From contig DATDGR010000320.1 in NCBI GenBank assembly GCA_036521995.1, positions 1 to 23,871 on the forward strand: DNA of 23,871 bases, given 5' to 3'. A program made the position numbers and the translations under genes. Each line of letters opens with the position of its first letter. Position 1 is the stretch's first letter. Source of the stretch: Gp13-AA77 sp036521995. Lineage in GTDB: Bacteria > Acidobacteriota > Terriglobia > UBA7540. Below are positions 8,440 through 17,827 of this stretch, in pieces. The notes under the pieces are model-generated. The model worked only from the letters and a program-made list of their open reading frames with translations. It was not told the origin of the DNA and did not search any database.

Positions 8440-9576
8440 CTAATACAAGGGGTGGCTTCTCGCAAATTTCGGCTCAAGAAACGGCAACGCCGTCACCTCC
8501 GCGGCCTCGCCGTTCGACAACAGGAGCCGGGTTCCTGGCTCCGAAACTTCGCGTCGCACGTAAGCCAGCGCCAGCGGCCGGCCCCAAGTCGGCGAGAAGC
8601 AGGCGCTCGTGACCTCGCCCACCGGCTTGCCCTCCGCCATCAATTGCTGACCGGGCTTAGGCACGGCCACGGCAGGCTCGAACTGAAGCCCCATCAATTT
8701 CCAGTTGACGTGTCCGCGGGTACGCGCGCGCTCTACGATCTCCTGCCCGATATAGCAGCCTTTGTTGAAACTCAGGGCATTCAGGAGCCCTGCCTCGAGT
8801 GCCAAGGTGTCCTCGCCAAGATCCGGCCCGTAGCGCGGGATGCCGGCCTCGATGCGCAGGCTCTCCAGGGCTTCGGTGCCGCACCGGATGAGACCCATGT
8901 CGGCGCCGGCCTCGCAAGCGGCGAACCAGAAGCGTCTGAGAACTAGGTCGTCGAGCCATACTTCATAGCCGTCTTCCCCCGTGCTTGAAAGCCGCACCAC
9001 GCGCACCGGCGAACCTTCGTATTCCGCCACCTGGTGATCCATCTCGCGATCGAGTCCGTCCAGACTTCCGCTCAGCACCTCCCGCAACACGCCCCGCGAC
9101 ACCGGCCCCTGCAAGGCGACCGCATAAACCGCCTGCGGCTCCACTTCGACGCGGTCGCCGACGATGTAGCGCCGCAGAATGTTCATCGCCTTTTCGGCCA
9201 GATCGGCATCCGTGTCGACCCAGAGCCGGTCGGCGTCCGCGTAGATCCTGAGGTCGGCGAGGATGCGTCCCTGGGCGTTGAGGAGAGTTGCGTAGGTGCC
9301 CTGCCCTGTGGAGAGACTCTTGACGTCGTTGGAAACGATCCGGTGTAGGAAGCGGACGCGATGTTCGCCGCTCAGAGTGAACTTCGAGCGGAAAGAAAAA
9401 TCAAGCAGGCCTGCCGCCGCGCGCACAGCCCGATGCTCAGCGTGGACATCGCTGAAGCCGAGCGGTACCTCGGCGCCGTGATAGACCGCGAGCGCGACGC
9501 TGTGCTCCAGGTGGTCGGCAGCCAGAGTGCTTCGCAACAGACGAAGACTGTCGGATGGAGCCGGCGGAGTCGTCAT
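8440..9576 (-). CDS. ygfZ: Folate-binding YgfZ-like protein (GcvT superfamily), iron-sulfur cluster repair
   Basis: The 378-residue product has the YgfZ signature KGCYIGQE at residues 272-279, followed by the RTRGHVNWKL segment, in a GcvT-like aminomethyltransferase fold (N-terminal LLDFSFRSKFTLSGEHRVRF). In E. coli YgfZ binds tetrahydrofolate and maintains certain iron-sulfur enzymes such as MiaB. The signature cysteine is present (C274). True GcvT lacks KGCYxGQE, so glycine-cleavage T-protein is less likely. The ATG at 9576 was preferred; the frame is open to a TTG at 9612, three bases after the rrf2 stop, which is an alternative if coupling with rrf2 is tight. It is 38 nt downstream of rrf2 and probably shares its transcript, which ties it to the suf cluster. 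Confidence 0.87.
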   Translation of the reverse strand: MTTPPAPSDSLRLLRSTLAADHLEHSVALAVYHGAEVPLGFSDVHAEHRAVRAAAGLLDFSFRSKFTLSGEHRVRFLHRIVSNDVKSLSTGQGTYATLLNAQGRILADLRIYADADRLWVDTDADLAEKAMNILRRYIVGDRVEVEPQAVYAVALQGPVSRGVLREVLSGSLDGLDREMDHQVAEYEGSPVRVVRLSSTGEDGYEVWLDDLVLRRFWFAACEAGADMGLIRCGTEALESLRIEAGIPRYGPDLGEDTLALEAGLLNALSFNKGCYIGQEIVERARTRGHVNWKLMGLQFEPAVAVPKPGQQLMAEGKPVGEVTSACFSPTWGRPLALAYVRREVSEPGTRLLLSNGEAAEVTALPFLEPKFARSHPLY

Positions 9577-9614
9577 GGTTTCCAGCCCTTTCAATATCGC
9601 GGCGTGCTGCAACC

Positions 9615-10115
9615 TCAGCGGCCTCCGTGGGAAACTTCCGCCGAAGCCAGCGGGCCGGCGGAGATGTGAACCAGATTGCCGACCCAGGTGGTCATCTGCT
9701 GCTCGTCACTCACCAGATCCTGAAGCGTGGTCCGCGCGAGCACCTGGTCCACGACCAGTTGTACCGTCCGCCAGAGCGACCGGATGGAGCAATCCACCGT
9801 ATTGGTGCACATCAGCTCGCTGCCTGAGTGTTCGTTACAGAAGGCGGGCTCGTAAAGCCGGCCACCGAGGAGCGCCAAAGCCTCGCCTACTACGATCTGG
9901 CTAGCCGGCCGGGCCAGCATGTAGCCTCCGGCCTGGCCTCGGGCGGCCTTGACAAAGCCGCCTCTTCGCAGAACGCGCAGAAGCTTGGCGACGTAGTGGC
10001 TGGAGATGCCCTCCGCCTGGCTCAGCTCGGAGATGGCGAGGCTTTCCTGGGGTTCGTGCCGCGCAAGGCGCAGCAGACAGCGCAGTCCGTACTCTTCCTG
10101 GGCGGTCAGTTTCAT
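9615..10115 (-). CDS. Rrf2-family transcriptional regulator, probable iron-sulfur sensor of the suf genes
   Basis: A 166-residue protein starting MKLTAQEEYGLRCLLRLA, with a winged helix at about 25-68 (ISELSQAEGISSHYVAKLLR and the wing RGQAGGYML), typical of IscR/SufR-type Rrf2 proteins. Three cysteines lie in the effector region at C93, C103 and C109 (spacing C-x9-C-x5-C), the place where IscR holds its [2Fe-2S] cluster. Position 112, three after the last cysteine, is arginine where E. coli IscR has its histidine ligand. GGAGGG six bases before the ATG fixes the start. It lies upstream of ygfZ and downstream of sufT, after a 438-nt gap that probably holds its own promoter. Repression of suf when clusters are sufficient is inferred from the family. 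Confidence 0.9.
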   Translation of the reverse strand: MKLTAQEEYGLRCLLRLARHEPQESLAISELSQAEGISSHYVAKLLRVLRRGGFVKAARGQAGGYMLARPASQIVVGEALALLGGRLYEPAFCNEHSGSELMCTNTVDCSIRSLWRTVQLVVDQVLARTTLQDLVSDEQQMTTWVGNLVHISAGPLASAEVSHGGR

Positions 10116-10318
10116 GGCGAACCCTCCAGCGGAAGATCAAAGGGTGCAAGTCGCAGGCAAAGCGCCGCGCCACCCTTGACCGTCAGCTATCAACTGCCTT
10201 CAAATCAATTCCTTCCCAGCCTTACTTGCGGACAAGGCCGGCATGGGCCTGCAAAGTCCTACCTTCCACCGTCTTGCCGACCCTGTTTGATCGCCGAGGT
10301 CCTCCAGGCCGGAACACT

Positions 10319-10497
10319 CCCCTCAGTGACCGGGCCAACGAATCTTTTCCGGAAATTTGAGCCTATCTCCATACCCATCATGGGCTTACGTCTTCCAGTT
10401 CGTTCGGGAGAATTTGGCCTATCTGACTTGTAATCAACGCGATGCGTCATCCAGTTCGTTTCGTCTCTCGCCAGAGCTCAAGCCCCTCAGTGACCGG
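10319..10497. repeat. Dispersed 15-nt direct repeat
   Basis: CCCCTCAGTGACCGG is present at 10319-10333 and again at 10483-10497, bracketing the 57-bp tandem repeat. The two copies are identical over 15 nt and both continue with G/C-rich sequence. Confidence 0.75.
10354..10466. repeat. Diverged tandem duplication, period about 57 bp
   Basis: Copy one (10354-10410) and copy two (10411-10466) both begin with AATTTGxGCCTATCT (one base deleted in copy two) and both carry TCCAGTTCGTT about 40 nt later (10394-10404 and 10450-10460). The middle parts are poorly conserved. It lies upstream of rrf2 and could hold regulator sites or be a simple duplication. Confidence 0.6.
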
Positions 10498-10553
10498 CCG
10501 CCGCACCCGAATCAATCCCTCCCGCAAATGGGTTGTGTCCTTAGTGAGATTCC

Positions 10554-10979
10554 TCAAATCATTCCCAGCTGCAGCCGCGCGGCCTCGGTCATTTTCGTCA
10601 TATCCCAAGGCGGCTCCCATACCACTTCCACGTTTGCGGATGTGACCTTGGGGACGCTTTCCGCCTTGTACTTCACTTCGGCCGGCAAAGATTGCGCCGC
10701 CGGACAGTTCGGCGCCGTAAGCGTCATCTTGATCTGAACCTCGCCGGACTCTTCCACCTTGACTTCGTAGATCAACCCGAGCTCGTAGATATCGACCGGG
10801 ATCTCCGGGTCGTAGCAGGTATGCAGCATCTCGATCACTTTGTCGTAGACGGCAATGCGCTCCATAGCGCCGAGCGGTTCGGCTGGCGGCGGGGCTTCGG
10901 TCGCGACAGTGCTTCCGGCTTGACGGGCGCCGTCGTCGGGGCTGATCGGGTGCATGTAATTTGCCAACGGATGTTCCAT
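10554..10979 (-). CDS. sufT: SufT-like DUF59/MIP18-family iron-sulfur maturation protein
   Basis: A 141-residue protein whose C-terminal 100 residues are a DUF59 (MIP18/PaaD-like) domain: DPEIPVDIYELGLIYEVKV, then MTLTAPNCPAAQSLP with the conserved cysteine, and a PPWDMTKMTEAA ending. The first 35-40 residues are a low-complexity, Pro/Ala-rich extension. SufT proteins help mature iron-sulfur proteins and are commonly the last gene of suf operons in bacteria that use SufU. The ATG at 10979 has GGAGAAG six bases upstream; a longer frame overlapping sufU is open but adds only Arg-rich, non-family sequence and was rejected. It starts 25 nt after the sufU stop. Confidence 0.9.
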   Translation of the reverse strand: MEHPLANYMHPISPDDGARQAGSTVATEAPPPAEPLGAMERIAVYDKVIEMLHTCYDPEIPVDIYELGLIYEVKVEESGEVQIKMTLTAPNCPAAQSLPAEVKYKAESVPKVTSANVEVVWEPPWDMTKMTEAARLQLGMI

Positions 10980-11004
10980 GAGTCTTCTCCCACGCCTGCC
11001 GCGT

Positions 11005-11481
11005 TCAGCGCGCGGCCTGATCTTCAGCGTCGTCGGTCTCCGTGCTGACTGGCTCGGCACCCCCCGCCATCGCGCTCCTCAGGGTGTGCCAGGCCAGCGT
11101 GGCGCACTTCACCCGGGCCGGGAACTCTGACACGCCGGAAAACACAGCCAGCTTGCCCAGTCCTGCCCCGTTGACCGAGCCCTTGCCCGTTACCAAGTCG
11201 TGAAATCTCTCGAAAAGCCCGTCGGCCTGGGCGCGCGTCTTACCCTTGAGGGTCTCGGTGAGAAGTGAGGCCGAAGCGGTCGAAATGGCGCAACCGGAGC
11301 CCTTGAAAGCTACGTCGGCGATCTGGTCGCCGTTCATGCGCAGATACAAGGTCAAGCGATCGCCGCAGAGCGGGTTGTAGCCGTCGGCGCGCGAAGTGGC
11401 GTCTTCCAGCACTCGAAAATTACGCGGGCGCTTGCTGTGGTCGAGGATCACTTCCTGGTAGAGCGCCTTCAGATCTGACAT
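11005..11481 (-). CDS. sufU: SufU-type sulfur-transfer protein
   Basis: A 158-residue NifU-N/IscU-fold protein. The zinc/sulfur-relay residues are in place: C39 and D41 in NPLCGD, C64 in GSGCAIS and C126 in KCATLAW. The insertion between the second and third cysteines (GKGSVNGAGLGKLAVFSGV) marks SufU rather than IscU. SufU accepts persulfide sulfur from SufS and passes it to the SufBCD scaffold, replacing SufE, for which no gene is seen here. The tail of about 20 residues is acidic and Thr/Glu-rich. GGGGAA lies six bases before the ATG. It follows sufS by 21 nt and precedes sufT by 25 nt. Confidence 0.95.
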   Translation of the reverse strand: MSDLKALYQEVILDHSKRPRNFRVLEDATSRADGYNPLCGDRLTLYLRMNGDQIADVAFKGSGCAISTASASLLTETLKGKTRAQADGLFERFHDLVTGKGSVNGAGLGKLAVFSGVSEFPARVKCATLAWHTLRSAMAGGAEPVSTETDDAEDQAAR

Positions 11482-11502
11482 ACTGGGTTCCCCGTTTTTC
11501 GG

Positions 11503-12804
11503 CTAGCCTAGCAGATCCTTCGCTTTCTCGACGGCCGCCACCAGCCTGTCGACCTCGCCGCGCGTGTTGTAGAACGCGAAAGAGGCGCGGGCCGTGGCGG
11601 GCACGCCGAAGCGATGCATCAGCGGCTCGGCGCAGTGGTGGCCGGTGCGGATCGCCACGCCTTCCTGGTCCAGCACCGTCCCGAGATCGTGCGGATGGAT
11701 ACCCTCAACCACGAACGAGATCACCGCTGCCTTCTCGCGCGCCTGGCCGATGATCCTGAGGCCGCCCACCTGCGAAAGCCGCCCGGTGGCATAACCGAGC
11801 AATTCGTGCTCGTAACGCCCGATGTTTTCGATGCCGATACGGTTCACGTACTCGATGGCCGCACCGAGGCCGATCGTCGCCCCGATGTTCGGTGTGCCGG
11901 CTTCGAACTTGTAGGGAATGGCGTTGTAGATTGTCTTTTCAAACGAGACCGACCGGATCATGTCCCCGCCGCCCTGGTACGGTGGCAGCGCTTCGAGCCA
12001 GCGTGCCTTGCCATAGAGCACGCCCACCCCGGTGGGACCGAACAGCTTGTGGCTGGAGAAGGAATAAAAGTCGCAGTCGAGATCCTGGACGTCCAGCTTG
12101 AGGTGGGGGGCGGCCTGGGCGCCATCCACCAGCACCGGGATATTTCGCGAGTGCGCCGCCTGCACCACGCGCTTGAGCGGATTGATGGTGCCGAGCACGT
12201 TGGAGACGTGGGCCAGCGAAACCAGTTTGGTGCGCGGTCCGAGCAGGGCTTCGAGGTCCTCCCAGATGAGCTCGCCGGCGTCGTTGACGGGAGCCACTTG
12301 CAGTACGATGCCTTTCTCGTCGCGGAGCATCTGCCAGGGGACGATATTGGAGTGGTGCTCCATGGCCGTGATCACCACCTCGTCGCCCGCAGCCAGGATC
12401 TTGCGGCCGAAACCGCTGGCCACCAGGTTCAAGGCCTCCGTCGTGCCTTGCACGAAGACAATCTCGCGCACCTCGCGAGCGTTGATCAGGCGCTGAATCT
12501 TCGCCCGCACCTCCTCGTACTTGCGGGTGGCGCGCTCGCTGAGTTCATGCACGCCACGATGGATGTTGGCGCAATCTTGCAGATAAAAATCGCGCTCGGC
12601 GTCGATCACCGGCAGCGGCTTCTGGCTGGTGGCAGCGTTATCGAGGTAGACGAGCGGCTTTCCGTGTACCTGTTGGCAGAGGATGGGGAAGTCCTGACGA
12701 ATCCGCGCGACGTCGAATGCCGCAGCCGACTCGACAGCTTCGGCGGCCGCACCGGGACCGAAAGCTGCCGGATTGGCAATTTCTTGCGTGACTGCTGTTC
12801 CCAT
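11503..12804 (-). CDS. sufS: SufS-type (group II) cysteine desulfurase
   Basis: A 433-residue PLP enzyme. It begins its fold at about residue 33 (DVARIRQDFPILCQQVHGKPLVYLDNAATSQKP), has TTEALNLVAS at 121-130, AMEHHSN near 147-153, the PLP-binding lysine K253 in SSHKLFGPTG and the active-site cysteine C391 in RTGHHCAEP, the group II arrangement. It releases alanine from cysteine and holds the sulfur as a persulfide for SufU. A variable 30-residue N-terminal extension precedes the fold. AGGAA at a short distance before the ATG supports the start. It lies 16 nt after sufD and 21 nt before sufU, clearly within one operon. Confidence 0.96.
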   Translation of the reverse strand: MGTAVTQEIANPAAFGPGAAAEAVESAAAFDVARIRQDFPILCQQVHGKPLVYLDNAATSQKPLPVIDAERDFYLQDCANIHRGVHELSERATRKYEEVRAKIQRLINAREVREIVFVQGTTEALNLVASGFGRKILAAGDEVVITAMEHHSNIVPWQMLRDEKGIVLQVAPVNDAGELIWEDLEALLGPRTKLVSLAHVSNVLGTINPLKRVVQAAHSRNIPVLVDGAQAAPHLKLDVQDLDCDFYSFSSHKLFGPTGVGVLYGKARWLEALPPYQGGGDMIRSVSFEKTIYNAIPYKFEAGTPNIGATIGLGAAIEYVNRIGIENIGRYEHELLGYATGRLSQVGGLRIIGQAREKAAVISFVVEGIHPHDLGTVLDQEGVAIRTGHHCAEPLMHRFGVPATARASFAFYNTRGEVDRLVAAVEKAKDLLG

Positions 12805-12820
12805 CGTTCCTCCCTATGGC

Positions 12821-14224
12821 TTAGCCCACTTCTTCCATCGTGCTGATGGACGGCGCACCATTTCCGCCTGCCTGGCTCTTCTGCCTCAGCTCCATCCGCG
12901 ACCGCAGGGCCTCACGCAGGCCCGATCGCAGCGGCTCGAACTTAATGCGATCCAGGATGTCGTCAGCAAAAGCCCGAATCAGCAAATTGCGCGCTTCTTC
13001 CAATCCGAGGCCGCGCGACCGAAGGTAGAAGACCGCTTCCGGATCAATCTGGCCGATCGTGGCGCCGTGCGTACACTTCACGTCGTCGGCGTAGATCTCG
13101 AGCTGCGGCTTGGTGTTGATGGTGGCGTCCTCGGAGAGCAGCAGGTTCTTGTTGCTCTGCTTGGAGTCCGTCTTCTGAGCGTCTTTGCGCACCGCAATCT
13201 TGCCGTTGAAAACGCCCGCGGCATGGCCGTCGAGCACGCCTTTGTACACCTCGCGGCTCGAGCAGTGAGGCTTGGCATGGTCAATCAGGGTGTGATTGTC
13301 CACGTGCTGATGCCCGCCGATCACGTAGAGCCCGTGCAGCAGCGCCTCGGCGCCCTCGCCGTTGAGCACGGCGCGGACTTCTTCGCGGTCCAGCCGGCCG
13401 CCCAGCGCGATGCTGTGCGTGGTCACGCTGGAGGATCGCCCTTGTTCCACCTGCAGGATGCCGACGTGGAATCCGTGATCGGTTTCGTCCTGGATTCGGG
13501 TGTAATCCACGATGGCGTTCTCGCCCGCCACCACTTCGGTGACGGCGTTGGTGAAGTAAATCACAGGGGACTTTCCGCGCGATCCATCGAAACCGACATG
13601 AATCTCAATAAAGCTCGCCTGTGCGCCCGCGCCCACCAAGACGAGATTCCGCGGATGGGTCAGCGTGGACTCGGCGCCTGGAATGGTGGCGAACAACAGG
13701 ACGATCGGCTGGTTCACCACCGCGTTGGGTGCCACTTGGATCAGCGCGCCATCCTCAAAAAGGCCCGTGTTCAGCGCCACAAAAGCGTGGTCCTCGTACC
13801 CGGCGTGGCGAGCCAGATGAGCTTCGACGGCGGGGTCGGTTGAAGGAAGAGTGCCGGACAGGGCTTGCGCCAGGTTCCCGACACTCACGCCCGAAGGCAT
13901 CCCGTCGGGTTCAAGCTCTCCCTTGCGCCCATTGAGGAAGGCAAGGACGTGGCAGCCCTTGAGCCACGCCATGCCGTCAGAAAGACGCACGGAGAGGAAT
14001 TCGGACGGGGCCTTGGCCGGAACAAACAGCGTCCGGGCAATCGGGGTCACGTTCGTAAACCGCCATTCTTCGTGGTGGGTCGTCGGGAAGCCGAGATCGC
14101 CGAAACGGTCGATGGCGGCTCGGCGGATCTCCCCCAGCCATGAGGGCTCGTGGCCGGCGCGCTCCCTCGCGAGGGCGGTGAAGCGCTCGAAATAGATGTC
14201 CTGCTTATCTTGAACTGCGGTCAT
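12821..14224 (-). CDS. sufD: SufD, Fe-S scaffold subunit
   Basis: A 467-residue protein matching SufD: an N-terminal helical part with PTTHHEEWRFTNVTPI (about 47-62), a right-handed beta-helix core and the C-terminal segment KCTHGATIGQIDPEAVFYLRSRG in which H386 corresponds to the essential SufD histidine at the SufB-SufD interface. It forms the SufB-SufC2-SufD complex where [Fe-S] clusters are built. The last 20 residues are a variable tail. An AGGAG ribosome site is 12 bases before the ATG, slightly far. The gap to sufC (14225-14280) contains short degenerate repeats. Confidence 0.94.
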   Translation of the reverse strand: MTAVQDKQDIYFERFTALARERAGHEPSWLGEIRRAAIDRFGDLGFPTTHHEEWRFTNVTPIARTLFVPAKAPSEFLSVRLSDGMAWLKGCHVLAFLNGRKGELEPDGMPSGVSVGNLAQALSGTLPSTDPAVEAHLARHAGYEDHAFVALNTGLFEDGALIQVAPNAVVNQPIVLLFATIPGAESTLTHPRNLVLVGAGAQASFIEIHVGFDGSRGKSPVIYFTNAVTEVVAGENAIVDYTRIQDETDHGFHVGILQVEQGRSSSVTTHSIALGGRLDREEVRAVLNGEGAEALLHGLYVIGGHQHVDNHTLIDHAKPHCSSREVYKGVLDGHAAGVFNGKIAVRKDAQKTDSKQSNKNLLLSEDATINTKPQLEIYADDVKCTHGATIGQIDPEAVFYLRSRGLGLEEARNLLIRAFADDILDRIKFEPLRSGLREALRSRMELRQKSQAGGNGAPSISTMEEVG

Positions 14225-14246
14225 GCGATCGGGTTACTCCTTCCGC

Positions 14247-14280
14247 TGGCCCCTAACACCGGGCACCTGACACCTAGCTC

Positions 14281-14298
<18 letters not shown>
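14247..14298. repeat. Degenerate CTAACACC/GGCACCTGACACC micro-repeats at the sufC-sufD junction
   Basis: Read on the plus strand, CCTAACACC, GGGCACCTGACACCTAG, TTAACCCC and TGGCACCTAA follow one another. The last units form the final codons and stop of sufC (encoding LGARG), so the tail of the protein is written in repeat sequence. Confidence 0.5.
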
Positions 14299-15048
<750 letters not shown>

Positions 15049-15072
15049 TCGGTTGATTACTCCCTCAGAGTC

Positions 15073-15093
15073 GAAACTCGGAATTTGAAACTC
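15073..15093. repeat. Short GAAACTC repeat at the uma2-sufC junction
   Basis: GAAACTC occurs at 15073-15079 and 15087-15093, a 14-nt period, in the 61-nt gap upstream of sufC. Similar low-complexity repeats sit in the other nearby junctions. Confidence 0.5.
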
Positions 15094-15109
15094 CTAGCGG
15101 CGCCTCGCG

Positions 15110-15649
15110 CTACGCAAACAGCTCCGAAGCCTTCACCGAAAATCCCGGCAGCAATTCGGGGTCCTCCAGCGGATCATCCGCGCGCCGCCGTGTGACCCCT
15201 GCGAGACCATGGATATAAACCTCGCGATCATCAGGGTAGACTACCCACACACGCCGGCAGCCGGCCGCGAAGTAGTCGCTGATGCGCTGATCGATCTCGC
15301 GGGGCGTGTTGCTCGGCGAGACCACCTCCACCGCAAGGTCCGGTGCACCTTCGATAGGCCTGTCAGTTGCCAGCGGGCGCCCCGAGCGAAGAAAGGCCAC
15401 GTCGGGGACGCGAACGGTCCTATGCGAAAGCTGAAACGCCTGTTCGGAGACGACCATACCCAACCTTCGAGACTCCACGAACGTCAGCAGCCGTACCAGA
15501 ATGCGGTCACGGATCTGATTGTGAGGAAGCATCCCGGGAGACATCCTGATGAGCTCTCCTTCCACCAGTTCGTAGCGGACGTCCTGCCCGCCCACCGATT
15601 CCGGCAGCCGCAAGAAGTCTTCAATGGTCAATTGAGCCTTCGTCGCCAT
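15110..15649 (-). CDS. Uma2-family (DUF820) PD-(D/E)XK nuclease-like protein
   Basis: A 179-residue protein with the Uma2 layout: an N-terminal LTIEDFLRLPE, the strand RYELVEGELIRMSP (25-38), PDVAFL with D83, APDLAVEVVSPSNTPREID with E108, and ISDYFAAGCRRVWVVYPDD. These match the restriction-endonuclease-like fold. The lysine often found ahead of the xxYxxAG helix appears to be R122 here (DQRISDY), so nuclease activity is uncertain. No function is established for most members. It starts two bases after the stop of the dinB-like gene and the ribosome site AAGGG lies inside that gene's end, so the pair is translationally coupled. Being inside a suf operon is unusual. Confidence 0.88.
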   Translation of the reverse strand: MATKAQLTIEDFLRLPESVGGQDVRYELVEGELIRMSPGMLPHNQIRDRILVRLLTFVESRRLGMVVSEQAFQLSHRTVRVPDVAFLRSGRPLATDRPIEGAPDLAVEVVSPSNTPREIDQRISDYFAAGCRRVWVVYPDDREVYIHGLAGVTRRRADDPLEDPELLPGFSVKASELFA

Positions 15650-15651
15650 AT

Positions 15652-16191
15652 CTAACCCTTCGCTCCGGCAGCCTGCCCGCTGCTCTTCGCGTCCGGTTTC
15701 ACGAGATAATCAATTGCGGGCGCCGACGCCCCGAGTTGGCGCAGCAGAGTGGTGATCTGCCCGCGATGGTACGTTTGGTGGTTCACTACGTGGAACAGTG
15801 TGTCTCCCAGGGGATATGTCCAGTTCTCGCCCTTCATGTTGGTGTAGCTCAGGGGCCGCTCAAGGGCGCCTTCGTCGAGCCCTGCCAAATACGCTCGCAC
15901 CGCGCCTTCCACCACCTGCCAGCGGTCACGAACCGCCGCCAGATCGGGAAAGGTCTCGGCGGCGTACTCCCGGGCGTCGTCTTTGTTGGGCGATTTGCCC
16001 AGCCAACGTTCGTGCCAGATCCATTCCACCATCACTAGGTGCGCCAGCGTATCCCGGACCGACGAGAAACTGTTGCCCATCGGGCGCAGGAATTGCTCTT
16101 TGCTCAGGGCAGCGCAGGCCTCGAGCTGGCAGTCGCGCGCCCAGTAGTTGTAGTCGTACAGCTCTCGCAAGGTGTCTAGTGGAATCTGCAT
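15652..16191 (-). CDS. DinB-family metal-binding protein
   Basis: A 179-residue four-helix DinB/DUF664-type protein. The three metal-binding histidines are H51 (LAHLV), H138 and H142 (FHVVNHQTYHRGQ), and the ending of the conserved core RGQITTLLRQLG is present. Family members include thiol-dependent S-transferases such as bacillithiol or mycothiol transferases and maleylpyruvate isomerase, so a thiol-linked role next to iron-sulfur assembly is conceivable but is my inference. The ATG at 16191 overlaps a 9-nt tandem repeat and lies 25 nt after the sufB stop; no clear ribosome site is seen (GCAGG about 10 bases upstream). The tail of 15 residues is Ala/Gly/Lys-rich. Confidence 0.9.
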   Translation of the reverse strand: MQIPLDTLRELYDYNYWARDCQLEACAALSKEQFLRPMGNSFSSVRDTLAHLVMVEWIWHERWLGKSPNKDDAREYAAETFPDLAAVRDRWQVVEGAVRAYLAGLDEGALERPLSYTNMKGENWTYPLGDTLFHVVNHQTYHRGQITTLLRQLGASAPAIDYLVKPDAKSSGQAAGAKG

Positions 16192-16216
16192 CTGTGAAAC
16201 CTGCGTAATCTGCGGA
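16190..16216. repeat. Three tandem 9-nt units at the sufB-dinB junction
   Basis: ATCTGTGAA (16190-16198), ACCTGCGTA (16199-16207) and ATCTGCGGA (16208-16216) are consecutive degenerate nonamers filling the gap between the sufB stop and the dinB-like start, and touching the start codon. Confidence 0.6.
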
Positions 16217-17656
<1,440 letters not shown>

Positions 17657-17791
17657 ACGTTCTCCTCAAAACCCACTGACCAGATGAGCCGAAAGCCTTC
17701 GCGGGTTCCCGGCTAAACGAAGCGCTTAACCTTAGAGCAATTTCTACGCAGGGGTCAACATTCGGCGGTTGATCGCGCGTAGGACCAACCT

Positions 17792-17811
17792 GAGCTGCGC
17801 AAAGCAGGCTC
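17792..17811 (-). promoter_or_regulatory. Hairpin in the predicted suf leader RNA
   Basis: GAGCTGC (17792-17798) can pair with GCAGGCTC (17804-17811) with one bulged base and a 5-nt loop. It lies 10-30 nt after the expected start of the suf transcript and about 135 nt before the sufB ATG. A regulatory role is not shown. Confidence 0.35.
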
Positions 17812-17827
17812 TGAGCAGTTCAATAAA

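Larger units (their letters stand above)
10116..10553. other. Non-coding interval between sufT and rrf2
   Basis: No gene is seen in these 438 nt. It contains a diverged tandem repeat of about 57 bp (10354-10466), a second repeated 15-mer (10319-10333 and 10483-10497) and a 10-bp palindrome TTTCCGGAAA (10346-10355). As the only long gap in the minus-strand cluster it is the likely place for the rrf2 promoter and for ending or attenuating the suf transcript, but I find no convincing -35/-10 pair or T-tract terminator. Confidence 0.65.

Noticed and set aside
8440..9576. Glycine-cleavage T-protein (gcvT)
   Set aside because: The KGCYIGQE signature and the iron-sulfur neighbourhood favour YgfZ, and no gcvH or gcvP is present.
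11614..12846. 410-codon plus-strand open frame
   Set aside because: It lies entirely antisense to sufS and its ends, has His/Asp/Val-rich composition typical of reverse-strand shadows in GC-rich genes, and resembles no family.
12773..13843. 356-codon plus-strand open frame
   Set aside because: It is antisense to sufD and has no recognisable motif.
15110..16191. Toxin-antitoxin or defence pair
   Set aside because: Both proteins are ordinary-sized DinB and Uma2 members; neither resembles a known toxin, antitoxin or defence effector, and no other defence gene is near.
17736..17758. Second suf promoter (TTGACC with CTAAGG)
   Set aside because: The -10 matches only three consensus bases, and the upstream TTGACA-N17-TATGCT is far better.
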